Shown here: piece by piece, positions 1 to 5,444 of the stretch
How the letters are laid out: the number at the start of each line of letters is the position of its first letter
Position numbering within the stretch: the first letter of the stretch is position 1
Assembly: GCA_014523625.1 (NCBI GenBank)
Contig: JAATVP010000161.1
Location: 1 to 5,941, forward strand
DNA length: 5,941 nucleotides
Direction: 5' to 3'
Source: Nitrososphaerales archaeon TH5896
GTDB taxonomy: Archaea; Thermoproteota; Nitrososphaeria; Nitrososphaerales; Nitrososphaeraceae
Position numbers and translations under genes: made by a program
The notes under the pieces: generated by a model
Database searches by the model: none
Told to the model about the DNA's origin: nothing
The model's input: the letters and a program-made list of their open reading frames with translations, nothing else

Positions 1-40
1 ACTCTTTATTGCAGACTGCACAGTGCACTTTGGCTTTGTT

Positions 41-193
41 ACCTGTCAGCAGGGGAAACCACATCAAGGGTTGTTTAGGACCTTCCGATATCTAACTCTT
101 GTTAATCGGATGCATCGAGAGGGGGGACGATTTATTCGACCGAAGTCCTTACGTTCTTGAATGGACCCGGAACTGACAGGTGCAAAAATTTTT
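41..193 (+). ncRNA. Candidate structured RNA (hairpins closed by a long-range stem, followed by a T run)
   Basis: No protein gene is recognisable here. Seen: ACCTGTCAG (41-49) is the exact inverse of CTGACAGGT (173-181) and could close the element. Inside, AACC (57-60) pairs with GGTT (69-72). TCCGAT-ATC-TAAC pairs with GTTA-ATCGGA (84-96 with 101-110), giving ten pairs around a TCTT loop with a 3-base bulge. GGGGAC (123-128) pairs with GTCCTT (145-150) using two G-U pairs. GTTC (153-156) can pair with GAAC (170-173). Five Ts (189-193) follow. By hand count 69 of 140 bases in 41-180 are G or C, against 46 of 140 in the spacer 861-1000. A TTTATT box (5-10) lies about 30 bases upstream. I do not recognise an RNA family; tRNA, RNase P RNA and SRP RNA hallmarks are absent. 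Drawn by eye, so chance pairing remains quite possible. The strand is inferred from the T run and the upstream box. Confidence 0.22.
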
Positions 194-307
194 GAACTAT
201 GAATAATCCCTGGTTTCACTTTCCTCGTTGTCCTGAGGTTTTGCATTTGAAATTATAGAGCGATCCCATGTAATTTGATATATCACATGTATTAACTAGT
301 CGAAAAA

Positions 308-332
308 GATACTATTAATAGGATACTATTAA
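308..332. repeat. Two tandem copies of GATACTATTAA, 14-base period
   Basis: GATACTATTAA occurs at 308-318 and again at 322-332, separated by TAG. A truncated copy, GATACTAAT, lies near 436-444. A 10-base palindrome, TGATATATCA (276-285), sits just upstream. The unit contains a TATTAA core that could be an archaeal TATA element or an operator half-site. The only reading frame directly downstream on this strand is a 19-codon one (347-406), which is too short to support. Confidence 0.5.
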
Positions 333-447
333 AGGGACGGACTTCAATGTCCAGCGTATTGGTGAAAGGAAACCCTATTCTGAAGCACTTTCTAGGTGTC
401 AGGTGAAGATTGGCTTTTCCGTTAGAACTGTACTAGATACTAATGTC

Positions 448-455
448 AAAAAAAA
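448..455 (-). terminator. T8 run after the 471-854 gene
   Basis: Read on the minus strand, eight consecutive Ts begin 16 bases after the TAG stop of the small His-tailed gene. Archaeal RNA polymerase commonly terminates at U-rich tracts without needing a hairpin, and none is seen here. Confidence 0.5.
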
Positions 456-470
456 TAATCCACTTATTGG

Positions 471-854
471 CTAATGCTTGTGCTCATGTGATGCTCCCCT
501 GCCAGTAAGAGTTCCTGTATAGTCTCCAGTAACTTCCAAAACATTTTCATCATTACTTATCTCTTTCAGTATTTCTAAGTTCAATCGTTGATTGGTTACA
601 TAGTGAGTGCCTTTATCGTGGATGGATGGAACCATTCCCGTGTTCTGATATATTTTATCTTTCATTACATCTGAATCCGTCCCGTCTTTTGTAAAGATTT
701 CAACCATATAGAATGGGGCATGTTCTGATTTTTCTTGCTCGCGAACAAGCAAATCATGGATAAGAAGTGGGTCTACTTTAGGCAAATACGTTTCATATAG
801 CGTTTGCAATCCGCGAAAAACGGACCTGATCTCTCTTAATTCATATGATGACAA
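471..854 (-). CDS. Conserved-looking small protein with His-rich C-terminus, function unknown
   Basis: A 127-residue soluble protein with no signal peptide or membrane segment. The core (about 48-112) alternates strand and helix in a way suggesting a small alpha/beta sandwich: FYMVEIF strand (48-54), a helix over 60-71, a strand around KGTHYVTNQ (81-89), a helix LNLEILKEIS (91-100), then VLEVTGDYTG (105-114). The tail ASHEHKH ends with three His in the last five residues and could bind metal, which is inference. I recall unnamed Nitrososphaeraceae proteins with similar YMVEIFTK and GTHYV stretches but know no function. The first 45 residues are charged and less typical. The start is TTG; the next alternative, Met50, would remove the first predicted strand, so TTG is preferred. 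The frame is open for 18 codons further upstream to a TGA at 909-911. A T8 terminator follows. It is probably a single-gene transcript. Confidence 0.68.
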   Translation of the reverse strand: MSSYELREIRSVFRGLQTLYETYLPKVDPLLIHDLLVREQEKSEHAPFYMVEIFTKDGTDSDVMKDKIYQNTGMVPSIHDKGTHYVTNQRLNLEILKEISNDENVLEVTGDYTGTLTGRGASHEHKH

Positions 855-1314
855 ATTCTCAATATAATTATGGAATAACTTATTCTTATAATTTCTTAAT
901 TTCTGCCGTCAAACCCCAGAACCGGGAATAAAAATTCCTTCTCCCATCATTAACAATTCAATCGGGCCAAAATTCGATCAAATCGTTGTTATTCAACTCC
1001 TGAAATCTCAACCGAACTTATCATTTACCCGCTTCTTTTGGTTAGTATAATCGCCATAAGCAAACCTTCAGATTCAGAATTCTATCAAATCCTACTTTGA
1101 TCTATTAGCCCCATATTGAATTCATATCACTCTGCCATTCGCTAGGAAATTATTCTGGCGAATGATGGGTTTGATTATCTTGAGACTCCAGTTTTCCACG
1201 GTTCGGTAAATTATCACAAACGAATATTTTCAAAAGGAGGTCATGTGAATATTTACTAAGCGAGGCTATGACCAGGGTCGAATGATACACAACATTACTG
1301 ACAGCTAATTTTCT
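855..1314. other. AT-rich spacer without a supported gene
   Basis: No gene of normal length is present. Four items are visible. A 13-codon ATG-started stretch on the minus strand (909-950) is in frame with the downstream gene but ends in TGA. A 19-codon minus-strand stretch lies near 978-1037. There is a perfect Shine-Dalgarno-like AAAAGGAGGT (1232-1241) followed only by ATG-TGA. GAATATTT occurs as a direct repeat (1222-1229 and 1247-1254). None supports a gene call, and no tRNA T-arm or known RNA motif was seen. Confidence 0.5.
885..894 (-). promoter_or_regulatory. TATA-like box for the 471-854 gene
   Basis: AAATTATAAG on the minus strand, centred about 35 bases before the TTG start. This would give a short leader of roughly 8-10 bases if transcription starts about 26 bases downstream, as is usual in archaea. 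Confidence 0.3.
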
Positions 1315-1566
1315 TCATTTCTGTAGCCTTCTAACATATTTCATCAACAATCCAATTGAACACACAATAATACCTATTATGACGACTTCTGTTCCATATA
1401 TGGTCCAGTCCGAATTCTGGTACATGAAGGAAGAGGAGGGACCTAAGAGACTGCTACTTTGAGCAATAAAGACAAGGCCAAATCCAATGATAATGCCTCC
1501 TATTAGTATTATCGAGATAGGCAAATTCCTAGGTTTCAGAAGTAATGCGGTTATGAGACTATTCAT
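1315..1566 (-). CDS. Small two-helix membrane protein, function unknown
   Basis: An 83-residue protein starting with ATG. A short N-terminus with LKPRN leads into a first membrane helix (about 17-36, rich in Ile and Gly). A polar loop (37-57) carries the motif LGPSSSFMYQNSDWTIYG (41-58), and a second helix (about 59-76) ends in the basic tail KYVRRLQK. Positive charge at both ends suggests N- and C-termini in the cytoplasm with the loop outside. I recall similar GPxxSFMYxNxxWTxxG loops between two helices in unnamed thaumarchaeal proteins, so this looks like a lineage family rather than a chance reading frame; no function is known to me. It stands alone: over 450 bases separate it from the gene downstream, and the thiamine-binding gene upstream is divergent. 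No clear promoter was identified. Confidence 0.72.
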   Translation of the reverse strand: MNSLITALLLKPRNLPISIILIGGIIIGFGLVFIAQSSSLLGPSSSFMYQNSDWTIYGTEVVIIGIIVCSIGLLMKYVRRLQK

Positions 1567-1725
1567 CGTCCAATTTATTTCTTCGAATACTCTTCTTAAT
1601 GGTGATATCTTATCTCAGTGACGAAGATTATCGCAGGACTGGACCGACTTTGAGATTGACTGATAGCTGCTTAATTTTGTTGCGGGACGAGAATATTTTG
1701 AGTTCAGTGGTTCTAAATGGGAATG

Positions 1726-1733
1726 AATAAAAG
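1726..1733 (+). promoter_or_regulatory. TATA-like box for the thiamine-binding gene
   Basis: AATAAAAG is centred about 26-27 bases before the ATG at 1756. That distance places the transcription start at or beside the ATG, so the mRNA is probably leaderless. This agrees with the absence of a Shine-Dalgarno sequence in front of the ATG. Confidence 0.42.
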
Positions 1734-1755
1734 ATGACAGGTATCAATTCAAATT

Positions 1756-2118
1756 ATGTCGAATCTTGAACCTAGCAGTCGAGTAGTCGTTGCGGAGATT
1801 AGTCTAGTCCCCCTGGCAAAGGGCAAAGTAAGCATGAGTGACGGGATCGCTGTTGCTTTTATGGCTATTAAGAAGACAAAAGGGTTGAAGGTTACTCTTA
1901 CTGGAATGGGAACACAAGTAGAGTCACCAAATTTGAAAACTATTTTGGACGCTATCGAGGCTGCACACGAAGCAGTAAAAGAAGTCGGCGTATCTCGCAT
2001 TATCTCTACAATACGAATAGACCAAAGACTAGACAAAACGCACACATTGGAAGATAGAGTCCAAGTTGTGACAAGAAAGCTAAAAGAACATAGGCTTACA
2101 TCCAACGATAATTCTTAA
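1756..2118 (+). CDS. MTH1187-family thiamine-binding protein (DUF77, PF01910)
   Basis: A 120-residue cytosolic protein; family members are about 95-105 residues, so this one has roughly ten extra residues at each end. The conserved core runs from VVAEISLVPL (11-20) to VQVV (102-105). Hallmarks visible are the first strand with the VPL turn, GLKVTLTGMGTQVES (43-57), the helix ILDAIEAAHEAVKEVGVSRI (63-82), and the signature IRIDQRLDKTHTLEDRV (86-102). The family has a ferredoxin-like fold that forms tetramers; members bind thiamine and are thought to act as carriers or sensors rather than enzymes. The extended tail KLKEHRLTSNDNS is polar and variable. No thi biosynthesis or transport gene is adjacent, so the substrate comes from family membership, not context. 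The ATG fits a leaderless mRNA from the box at 1726-1733. It converges with the membrane-protein gene at 2260-2868 across 141 bases. Confidence 0.94.
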   Translation: MSNLEPSSRVVVAEISLVPLAKGKVSMSDGIAVAFMAIKKTKGLKVTLTGMGTQVESPNLKTILDAIEAAHEAVKEVGVSRIISTIRIDQRLDKTHTLEDRVQVVTRKLKEHRLTSNDNS

Positions 2119-2259
2119 GACCTCAAGATAATTTCCAAAGGCTGACTTTTACTTGAATTCTACCTTTCAAAGCTAGAAGAGTTAGGATAGAGAATTTAAC
2201 TTGTGCTGTTGAATTTAATGTCCTATCATGAAGTATTCTGTGTATTTTGATAACAAAAC

Positions 2260-2868
2260 CTATTCATTTGATAGTATGCTTTCAATATTTTCAACAAATA
2301 GTTGGCTTGAATAGCTATCATTAATCCCTTCTCTTCTAGCATAGTGTTTAGCCCTTAACATAAAAAGCTGATATTCCCTCTCTAATCTCTGTCTCACATG
2401 TGTGAAGTGGATCCTACTTTCGTGAATCTTTGAAGCTTGAAGGTAGGCGAATGATGTCAATATGACTATAGATGCGACGGCCGATGCAAGAATTACATGT
2501 GGGTTATTGACACTCTGGTTAGTCAAACCCAGAGTTAGTGCGTTTAGAACTGCTATAAACAAGGCAGATGAGATTATTACAATTTTCCAGATGTTGAATT
2601 TCATTGAATTAGATCTGGCTTTATTTTGATACCAGTGCAAGGTTGGTATGAATCGCCTTTCTATATATTCTGTAAGAGTTGGTGATAGGGGAATAGTACC
2701 GTTATTTTTAGTTGAGTTTTCATAAAACTGAAAAGTTTCAGACCCATTAGCTTGATACCCTTGTGACAATTTTTCCTGAGCTTGATTACTCCTATCTTGC
2801 CGCTTTTTCAAATCAACTGCGATCTCCAATGGTATTTTCAGGTATTCCGCGACAAAATTGAGTCCCAT
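2260..2868 (-). CDS. DUF4231 / SLATT-superfamily two-helix membrane protein
   Basis: A 202-residue protein starting with ATG. Residues 1-66 are a polar, probably flexible leader. The recognisable domain begins at YIERRFIPTLHWYQNKA (68-84), an amphipathic helix typical of DUF4231. Two membrane helices follow (about 93-114 and 124-143) joined by a short polar turn. A cytoplasmic helix comes next with RLEREYQLFMLRAKHY (161-176), and the ending LFVENIESILSNE (190-202) is also family-like. From established knowledge, SLATT/DUF4231 proteins are predicted membrane or pore-forming effectors, often found beside nucleotide-signal or conflict-system genes; biochemical proof is limited. Here no nucleotidyltransferase, TIR or CARF gene is adjacent, so an effector role is inference and a housekeeping membrane role is equally open. 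A 40-residue Asn/Gln/Ser-rich stretch (23-62) precedes the domain. No strong Shine-Dalgarno site is visible. Confidence 0.82.
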   Translation of the reverse strand: MGLNFVAEYLKIPLEIAVDLKKRQDRSNQAQEKLSQGYQANGSETFQFYENSTKNNGTIPLSPTLTEYIERRFIPTLHWYQNKARSNSMKFNIWKIVIISSALFIAVLNALTLGLTNQSVNNPHVILASAVASIVILTSFAYLQASKIHESRIHFTHVRQRLEREYQLFMLRAKHYARREGINDSYSSQLFVENIESILSNE

Positions 2869-3475
2869 TATTTTCTATTTCTTCCTTTATCATTACCTTT
2901 AACACTTGTTTGTTAATTAATATCTTCAAAGTGCATAACAATAATTATTCTAAATTAGGATTGACACAATCCTCTTACCCTCTATGCTATTCGTTGATTC
3001 CGTCACTATTCGTAAGGCAATAAAGTGGTTTATCTATTCCGCGCTTATCTGCTTTTACAATGACTTCACGCTGGAGGGTAATTGTTAACGGTAATCCATG
3101 TTCCCCCAAATTATTGATAAAATATTTAGGTTTGCAGTTTTTTCAATAAAGATTGTTGGTGGGTATGGTTACGACCGATAATCATGGCAAGTTGCAAAAT
3201 TGATACCAACTTGAATTGCCAGAGTGTACGAACGCTATCAGAGTAAGAAGCAATCCCGGCTAATTCTATTATTATGAAAAAAATGTTCCTCACGATTTGT
3301 GATTTCATGGTTGATATTATCTTCAATAATAGCTATGCCCTCTTTCAATTTACGCAGACGTAACTGATGTGCTCAAAGGATCTGAATCTGCGCAGAATAT
3401 TTTGACAAATGATCCGATCTTTTTAATCTTTAAAGGGTATATAGGAGATATTATTGTCCAAGTACATAATATTCT
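2869..3475. other. Spacer with short minus-strand open stretches, possibly a gene relic
   Basis: No gene is supported. On the minus strand, short coding-like stretches succeed one another in different frames: 3238-3366 (charged, contains LKEGIAIIEDNINHEI), 3126-3326 (TTG or internal ATG, two short hydrophobic segments, ends LLKKLQT) and 2987-3109 (TTG start, 40 residues, contains TITLQREVIVKADKRG). They could be one decayed gene read through several frameshifts, or chance. On the plus strand there is a 29-codon ATG frame (3060-3149) and a GTG frame overlapping the next gene. No family was recognised in any of them. Confidence 0.35.
3438..3443 (+). promoter_or_regulatory. TATA box for the PRC-barrel-like gene
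   Basis: TATATA, preceded by a purine-rich TTTAAAGGG stretch that could serve as a BRE, is centred about 35 bases before the ATG at 3476. A start about 26 bases downstream gives a leader of roughly nine bases. Confidence 0.45.
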
Positions 3476-3823
3476 ATGGCCGAAAACGAGGACGGGACTC
3501 TGGCGTCACAACCCTTGCGAGACGAAAACCCTTTCCAAAATAAAACTCACTTGACTGAGGCCGGCGGAATTTCCCGTACGTTAGAGTTGAGTGCTAGTTG
3601 GGAGTCGATATCTGAGTTAGGCATTCTCGCGAAGACAAGCGATGGTATGCAGTGCGGGAATGTGATCTGTACATACAAGGACAACATAGTAATCATAGAT
3701 TTTGGCAGCTTTAGATTGCTTAATGAATACATCATTCCGATTTCTTGTATTAAAGAATATGATGGAAAGTACATCTACCTTAACGTACCTAATGAAACAA
3801 ATCTACAGCCGTATTCGTTTTAG
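3476..3823 (+). CDS. PRC-barrel-like (DUF2171-type) small protein
   Basis: A 115-residue soluble protein. Residues 1-40 are polar and low in order-promoting residues, suggesting a flexible leader. The C-terminal 75 residues form a strand-rich domain resembling PRC-barrel/DUF2171 proteins: an opening Trp (42), a segment with DGMQCGNVI (56-64), a hydrophobic strand NIVIIDFG (70-77), then EYIIPISCIKEYDGKYIYLN (84-103), matching the usual eY-IP-s-v-yDGk-v-L pattern. PRC-barrel domains occur in RNA-processing and photosynthetic proteins and as stand-alone archaeal proteins of unknown role. I infer a small binding or scaffold protein. The ATG is the first possible one in this frame after a TAA at 3467-3469. 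Two alternative frames are open over the first 80 bases, but only this one continues into the domain. No adjacent partner suggests a function. Confidence 0.66.
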   Translation: MAENEDGTLASQPLRDENPFQNKTHLTEAGGISRTLELSASWESISELGILAKTSDGMQCGNVICTYKDNIVIIDFGSFRLLNEYIIPISCIKEYDGKYIYLNVPNETNLQPYSF

Positions 3824-4242
3824 TAGGACTAATTACAATAGATAAAGACCATCTCTTGCTGGACTAAATGCAAAATGTAGACTCGGGTCTAGGGGCAGAC
3901 TACTCAATTAAGGTTGAACGATTTGATCAGAGGAAAATTACTTAAGAGACATCCAATGCTGCCACGGTTTGGAATAATTGTCTCAAATGCAGGGACATTG
4001 AGTATTCTTAGTAGATTGGTCTCGTACTTCTTATAACTCTTCATGACGTACCTTTTAGTCATATTGAAATTCAGCGGTTAATCCAAAAAAGCTAGCGGTG
4101 AAGCGTATCTAGAGTCAAAGTACTTCTTTTTGACTAAATCCATTGTTGCGTAGTTCAACATACACTTTCTTGGCAAGGTTCAAGTTCTACAAAGGACGAA
4201 TGATTAATTTTCAACCTTAGAGCATGGCTTTGTGAAGCTATA
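3824..4242. other. Spacer between the PRC-barrel-like and SDR genes
   Basis: It contains one minus-strand 52-codon frame (3904-4062, listed separately) and, further upstream on the same strand, two short overlapping open stretches (about 4073-4190) in other frames. One of these contains LAKKVYVELRNNGFSQKEVL, which reads like a helix-rich protein piece. No tRNA, known RNA or clear terminator was seen. TTAATTTTC (4204-4212) is a weak promoter candidate for the SDR gene. Confidence 0.4.
3904..4062 (-). CDS. Possible small protein or C-terminal gene remnant, unrecognised
   Basis: A 52-codon frame starting with ATG (a second in-frame ATG lies six codons later) and ending in TGA. The product starts basic (MTKRYVMKSYKKYE) and then has a mixed hydrophobic part with PAFETIIPNRGSIG and LLSNFPLIKSFNLN. 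The composition is coding-like, with no low complexity. I do not recognise a family. Upstream on the same strand, short open stretches in other frames (around 4073-4190) could be further pieces of one decayed gene. It could equally be a chance frame of this length in AT-rich DNA. No good TATA box is at the expected distance. Confidence 0.25.
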   Translation of the reverse strand: MTKRYVMKSYKKYETNLLRILNVPAFETIIPNRGSIGCLLSNFPLIKSFNLN

Positions 4243-5091
4243 ATGAAATCCAATTATGATAAGTTCGAGAGGAAAATAGTCCTCATTACGGGTGCATCTG
4301 ATGGTATCGGTAGACAAACAGCATTAGATTTTGCTTCGGCAAGAGCGATGGTAGTGATACTCGTTGCGCGAACAGATTCAAAGCTAGCCGAATTGGAGAG
4401 GAATATCAAAGGAAGCAGTTGGGCAGGGCAAACCAAAGTTGTTCATTATTGCTGTGATGTGTCAAACAAAAAGGATGTATCAGATCTAGCTCAAAAAGTC
4501 ATTGATAGGTTCGGGTACGTTGATATTTTGGTAAATAACGCAGGGATCGGTATCTATGGCAAATTAGAAGACCAAACTGTAGAAGATGTGGAACTAGTTA
4601 TGCGAACCAACTACTTGGGAACTGCATATTTTACCAAGGCATTTCTCGCCCCTATGATAAGTAGGCGATCTGGTCACATAGTGAATGTAGCTTCCGTCGC
4701 AGGAAGTTTTGGAGTCGCGGGAATGGCCGGTTATTGCGCCTCAAAGTATGCTATATTAGGATTTTCCGAATCTCTGTACCATGAACTATATGGTACGGGG
4801 GTTAGGATTACAGTTGTAAGTCCAATTGGCGTAAAAACAAACTTTTTCAATCACTACTCCTTTGGCCCAAGGAAGCCAAATTATTCTGGCTTCTTCCTGG
4901 AGCCTCAGGCCGTTTCAAAAGCGATCCTTAGGGCATCTTGCTCAAGTCGCCTAGAGATTATTGTTCCCTTTTATGTTCGTGCAGGAGTATGGCTAAAACA
5001 AACTTTTCCATTTTTGCTAAATCCTCTCGTAGGTTGGTTGTTTAGGCGGCAATTGAATAAATCAGAAAGATCAGTAAGTCATAAGAGTTAA
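4243..5091 (+). CDS. Classical short-chain dehydrogenase/reductase (SDR family oxidoreductase)
   Basis: A complete 282-residue SDR that transfers hydride between NAD(P)H and a carbonyl or hydroxyl substrate. The Rossmann nucleotide site TGASDGIG spans 16-23. Arg43 after the second strand favours NADP(H). Asp72 sits where the adenine-contacting acidic residue is expected. NNAG (98-101) supports the central sheet. The catalytic tetrad is intact: Asn123, Ser151, Tyr164, Lys168 (YCASK). The substrate lid follows SPIGVKT (193-199). The C-terminal part (240-268) is hydrophobic and aromatic with several Pro, a tail seen in SDRs acting on lipid-like or membrane-associated substrates; calling the substrate fatty or ketoacyl would be inference. 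ATG at 4243 is the first in frame after a TGA at 4201; no Shine-Dalgarno is present, so a short or absent leader is likely. Neighbours give no pathway. It converges with the CcdA-like gene across 122 bases. Confidence 0.96.
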   Translation: MKSNYDKFERKIVLITGASDGIGRQTALDFASARAMVVILVARTDSKLAELERNIKGSSWAGQTKVVHYCCDVSNKKDVSDLAQKVIDRFGYVDILVNNAGIGIYGKLEDQTVEDVELVMRTNYLGTAYFTKAFLAPMISRRSGHIVNVASVAGSFGVAGMAGYCASKYAILGFSESLYHELYGTGVRITVVSPIGVKTNFFNHYSFGPRKPNYSGFFLEPQAVSKAILRASCSSRLEIIVPFYVRAGVWLKQTFPFLLNPLVGWLFRRQLNKSERSVSHKS

Positions 5092-5213
5092 GCAGATGAG
5101 GCATAATTCTAGCCCCGACAGCTTAATCTCAACATAACACCCACCAAACAAGTCAAAGCCAAGGAATTCCCAGGATGGAACTCTATGTACTTAAGTGTGG
5201 TATGAAGAAATTG

Positions 5214-5444
5214 TTAAGCGCCAGCCACCATTCTTCTGAGCTGTTGCTCCAAAGTATTGGACAAATCAATTCCTTTGGCCTGGGCCTTCCGTAAGAGCTC
5301 AGAATCGATATTCACGGTAACCTCATTTACTGTAGATCGAGAAACCGTGGTATCTGGCTTTAAAGATCGGCCGCTTTCGGGATGAATATCCTCTCCAGTT
5401 TGTAATTGGTTAGTCTTCCTCGAACCTTTATTCGCATTTCCCAC
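5214..5444 (-). CDS. CcdA-like (ribbon-helix-helix-type) protein, C-terminal frame of a split gene
   Basis: A 76-residue frame whose first possible start is GTG. The last 38 residues, from VNEVTVNIDSELLRKAQAKG (39-58) through IDLSNTLEQQLRRMV (59-73), match CcdA-type antitoxins and related ribbon-helix-helix proteins: a strand for DNA contact, then two helices. The preceding 38 residues are a polar linker. Such CcdA-annotated proteins are common in thaumarchaea without a CcdB toxin, and none is visible here, so a DNA-binding or regulatory role is more likely than a toxin-antitoxin pair. The GTG is probably not the true start: the frame is open eight codons or more further upstream to a TGA at 5475-5477, and its front end lies over the gene at 5360-5581. 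One extra A in the A6 run (5470-5475) would join both into a 122-residue protein. Confidence 0.6.
   Translation of the reverse strand: MGNANKGSRKTNQLQTGEDIHPESGRSLKPDTTVSRSTVNEVTVNIDSELLRKAQAKGIDLSNTLEQQLRRMVAGA

Noticed and set aside
64..246. 60-codon minus-strand reading frame at the left edge
   Set aside because: No family resemblance, no promoter, and it overlies the GC-rich hairpin element; stretches of G and C alone keep this frame open.
1749..2105. 118-codon minus-strand frame opposite the thiamine-binding gene
   Set aside because: It is the antisense shadow of a clear MTH1187-family gene; its Ser/Thr/Val-rich product is typical of shadows.
3369..3554. 61-codon GTG frame on the plus strand
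   Set aside because: It overlaps the start of the PRC-barrel-like gene and contains its promoter; the product shows no domain and the GTG has no ribosome site.
3547..3774. 75-codon minus-strand frame
   Set aside because: Lies wholly opposite the PRC-barrel-like gene and has no recognisable domain.
4171..4190. GGTTCAAGTTC as a possible tRNA T-arm
   Set aside because: The bases on either side of the loop-like segment do not pair, and no acceptor or anticodon stem can be built.
4254..4436. 60-codon minus-strand frame
   Set aside because: Antisense shadow of the SDR nucleotide-binding region.
4861..4892. Two mutually exclusive hairpins (TTTGGC/GCCAAA and AAGCCA/TGGCTT)
   Set aside because: They fall inside the SDR coding sequence in a Pro/Gly/Phe-rich stretch; six-base stems of this kind are expected by chance.
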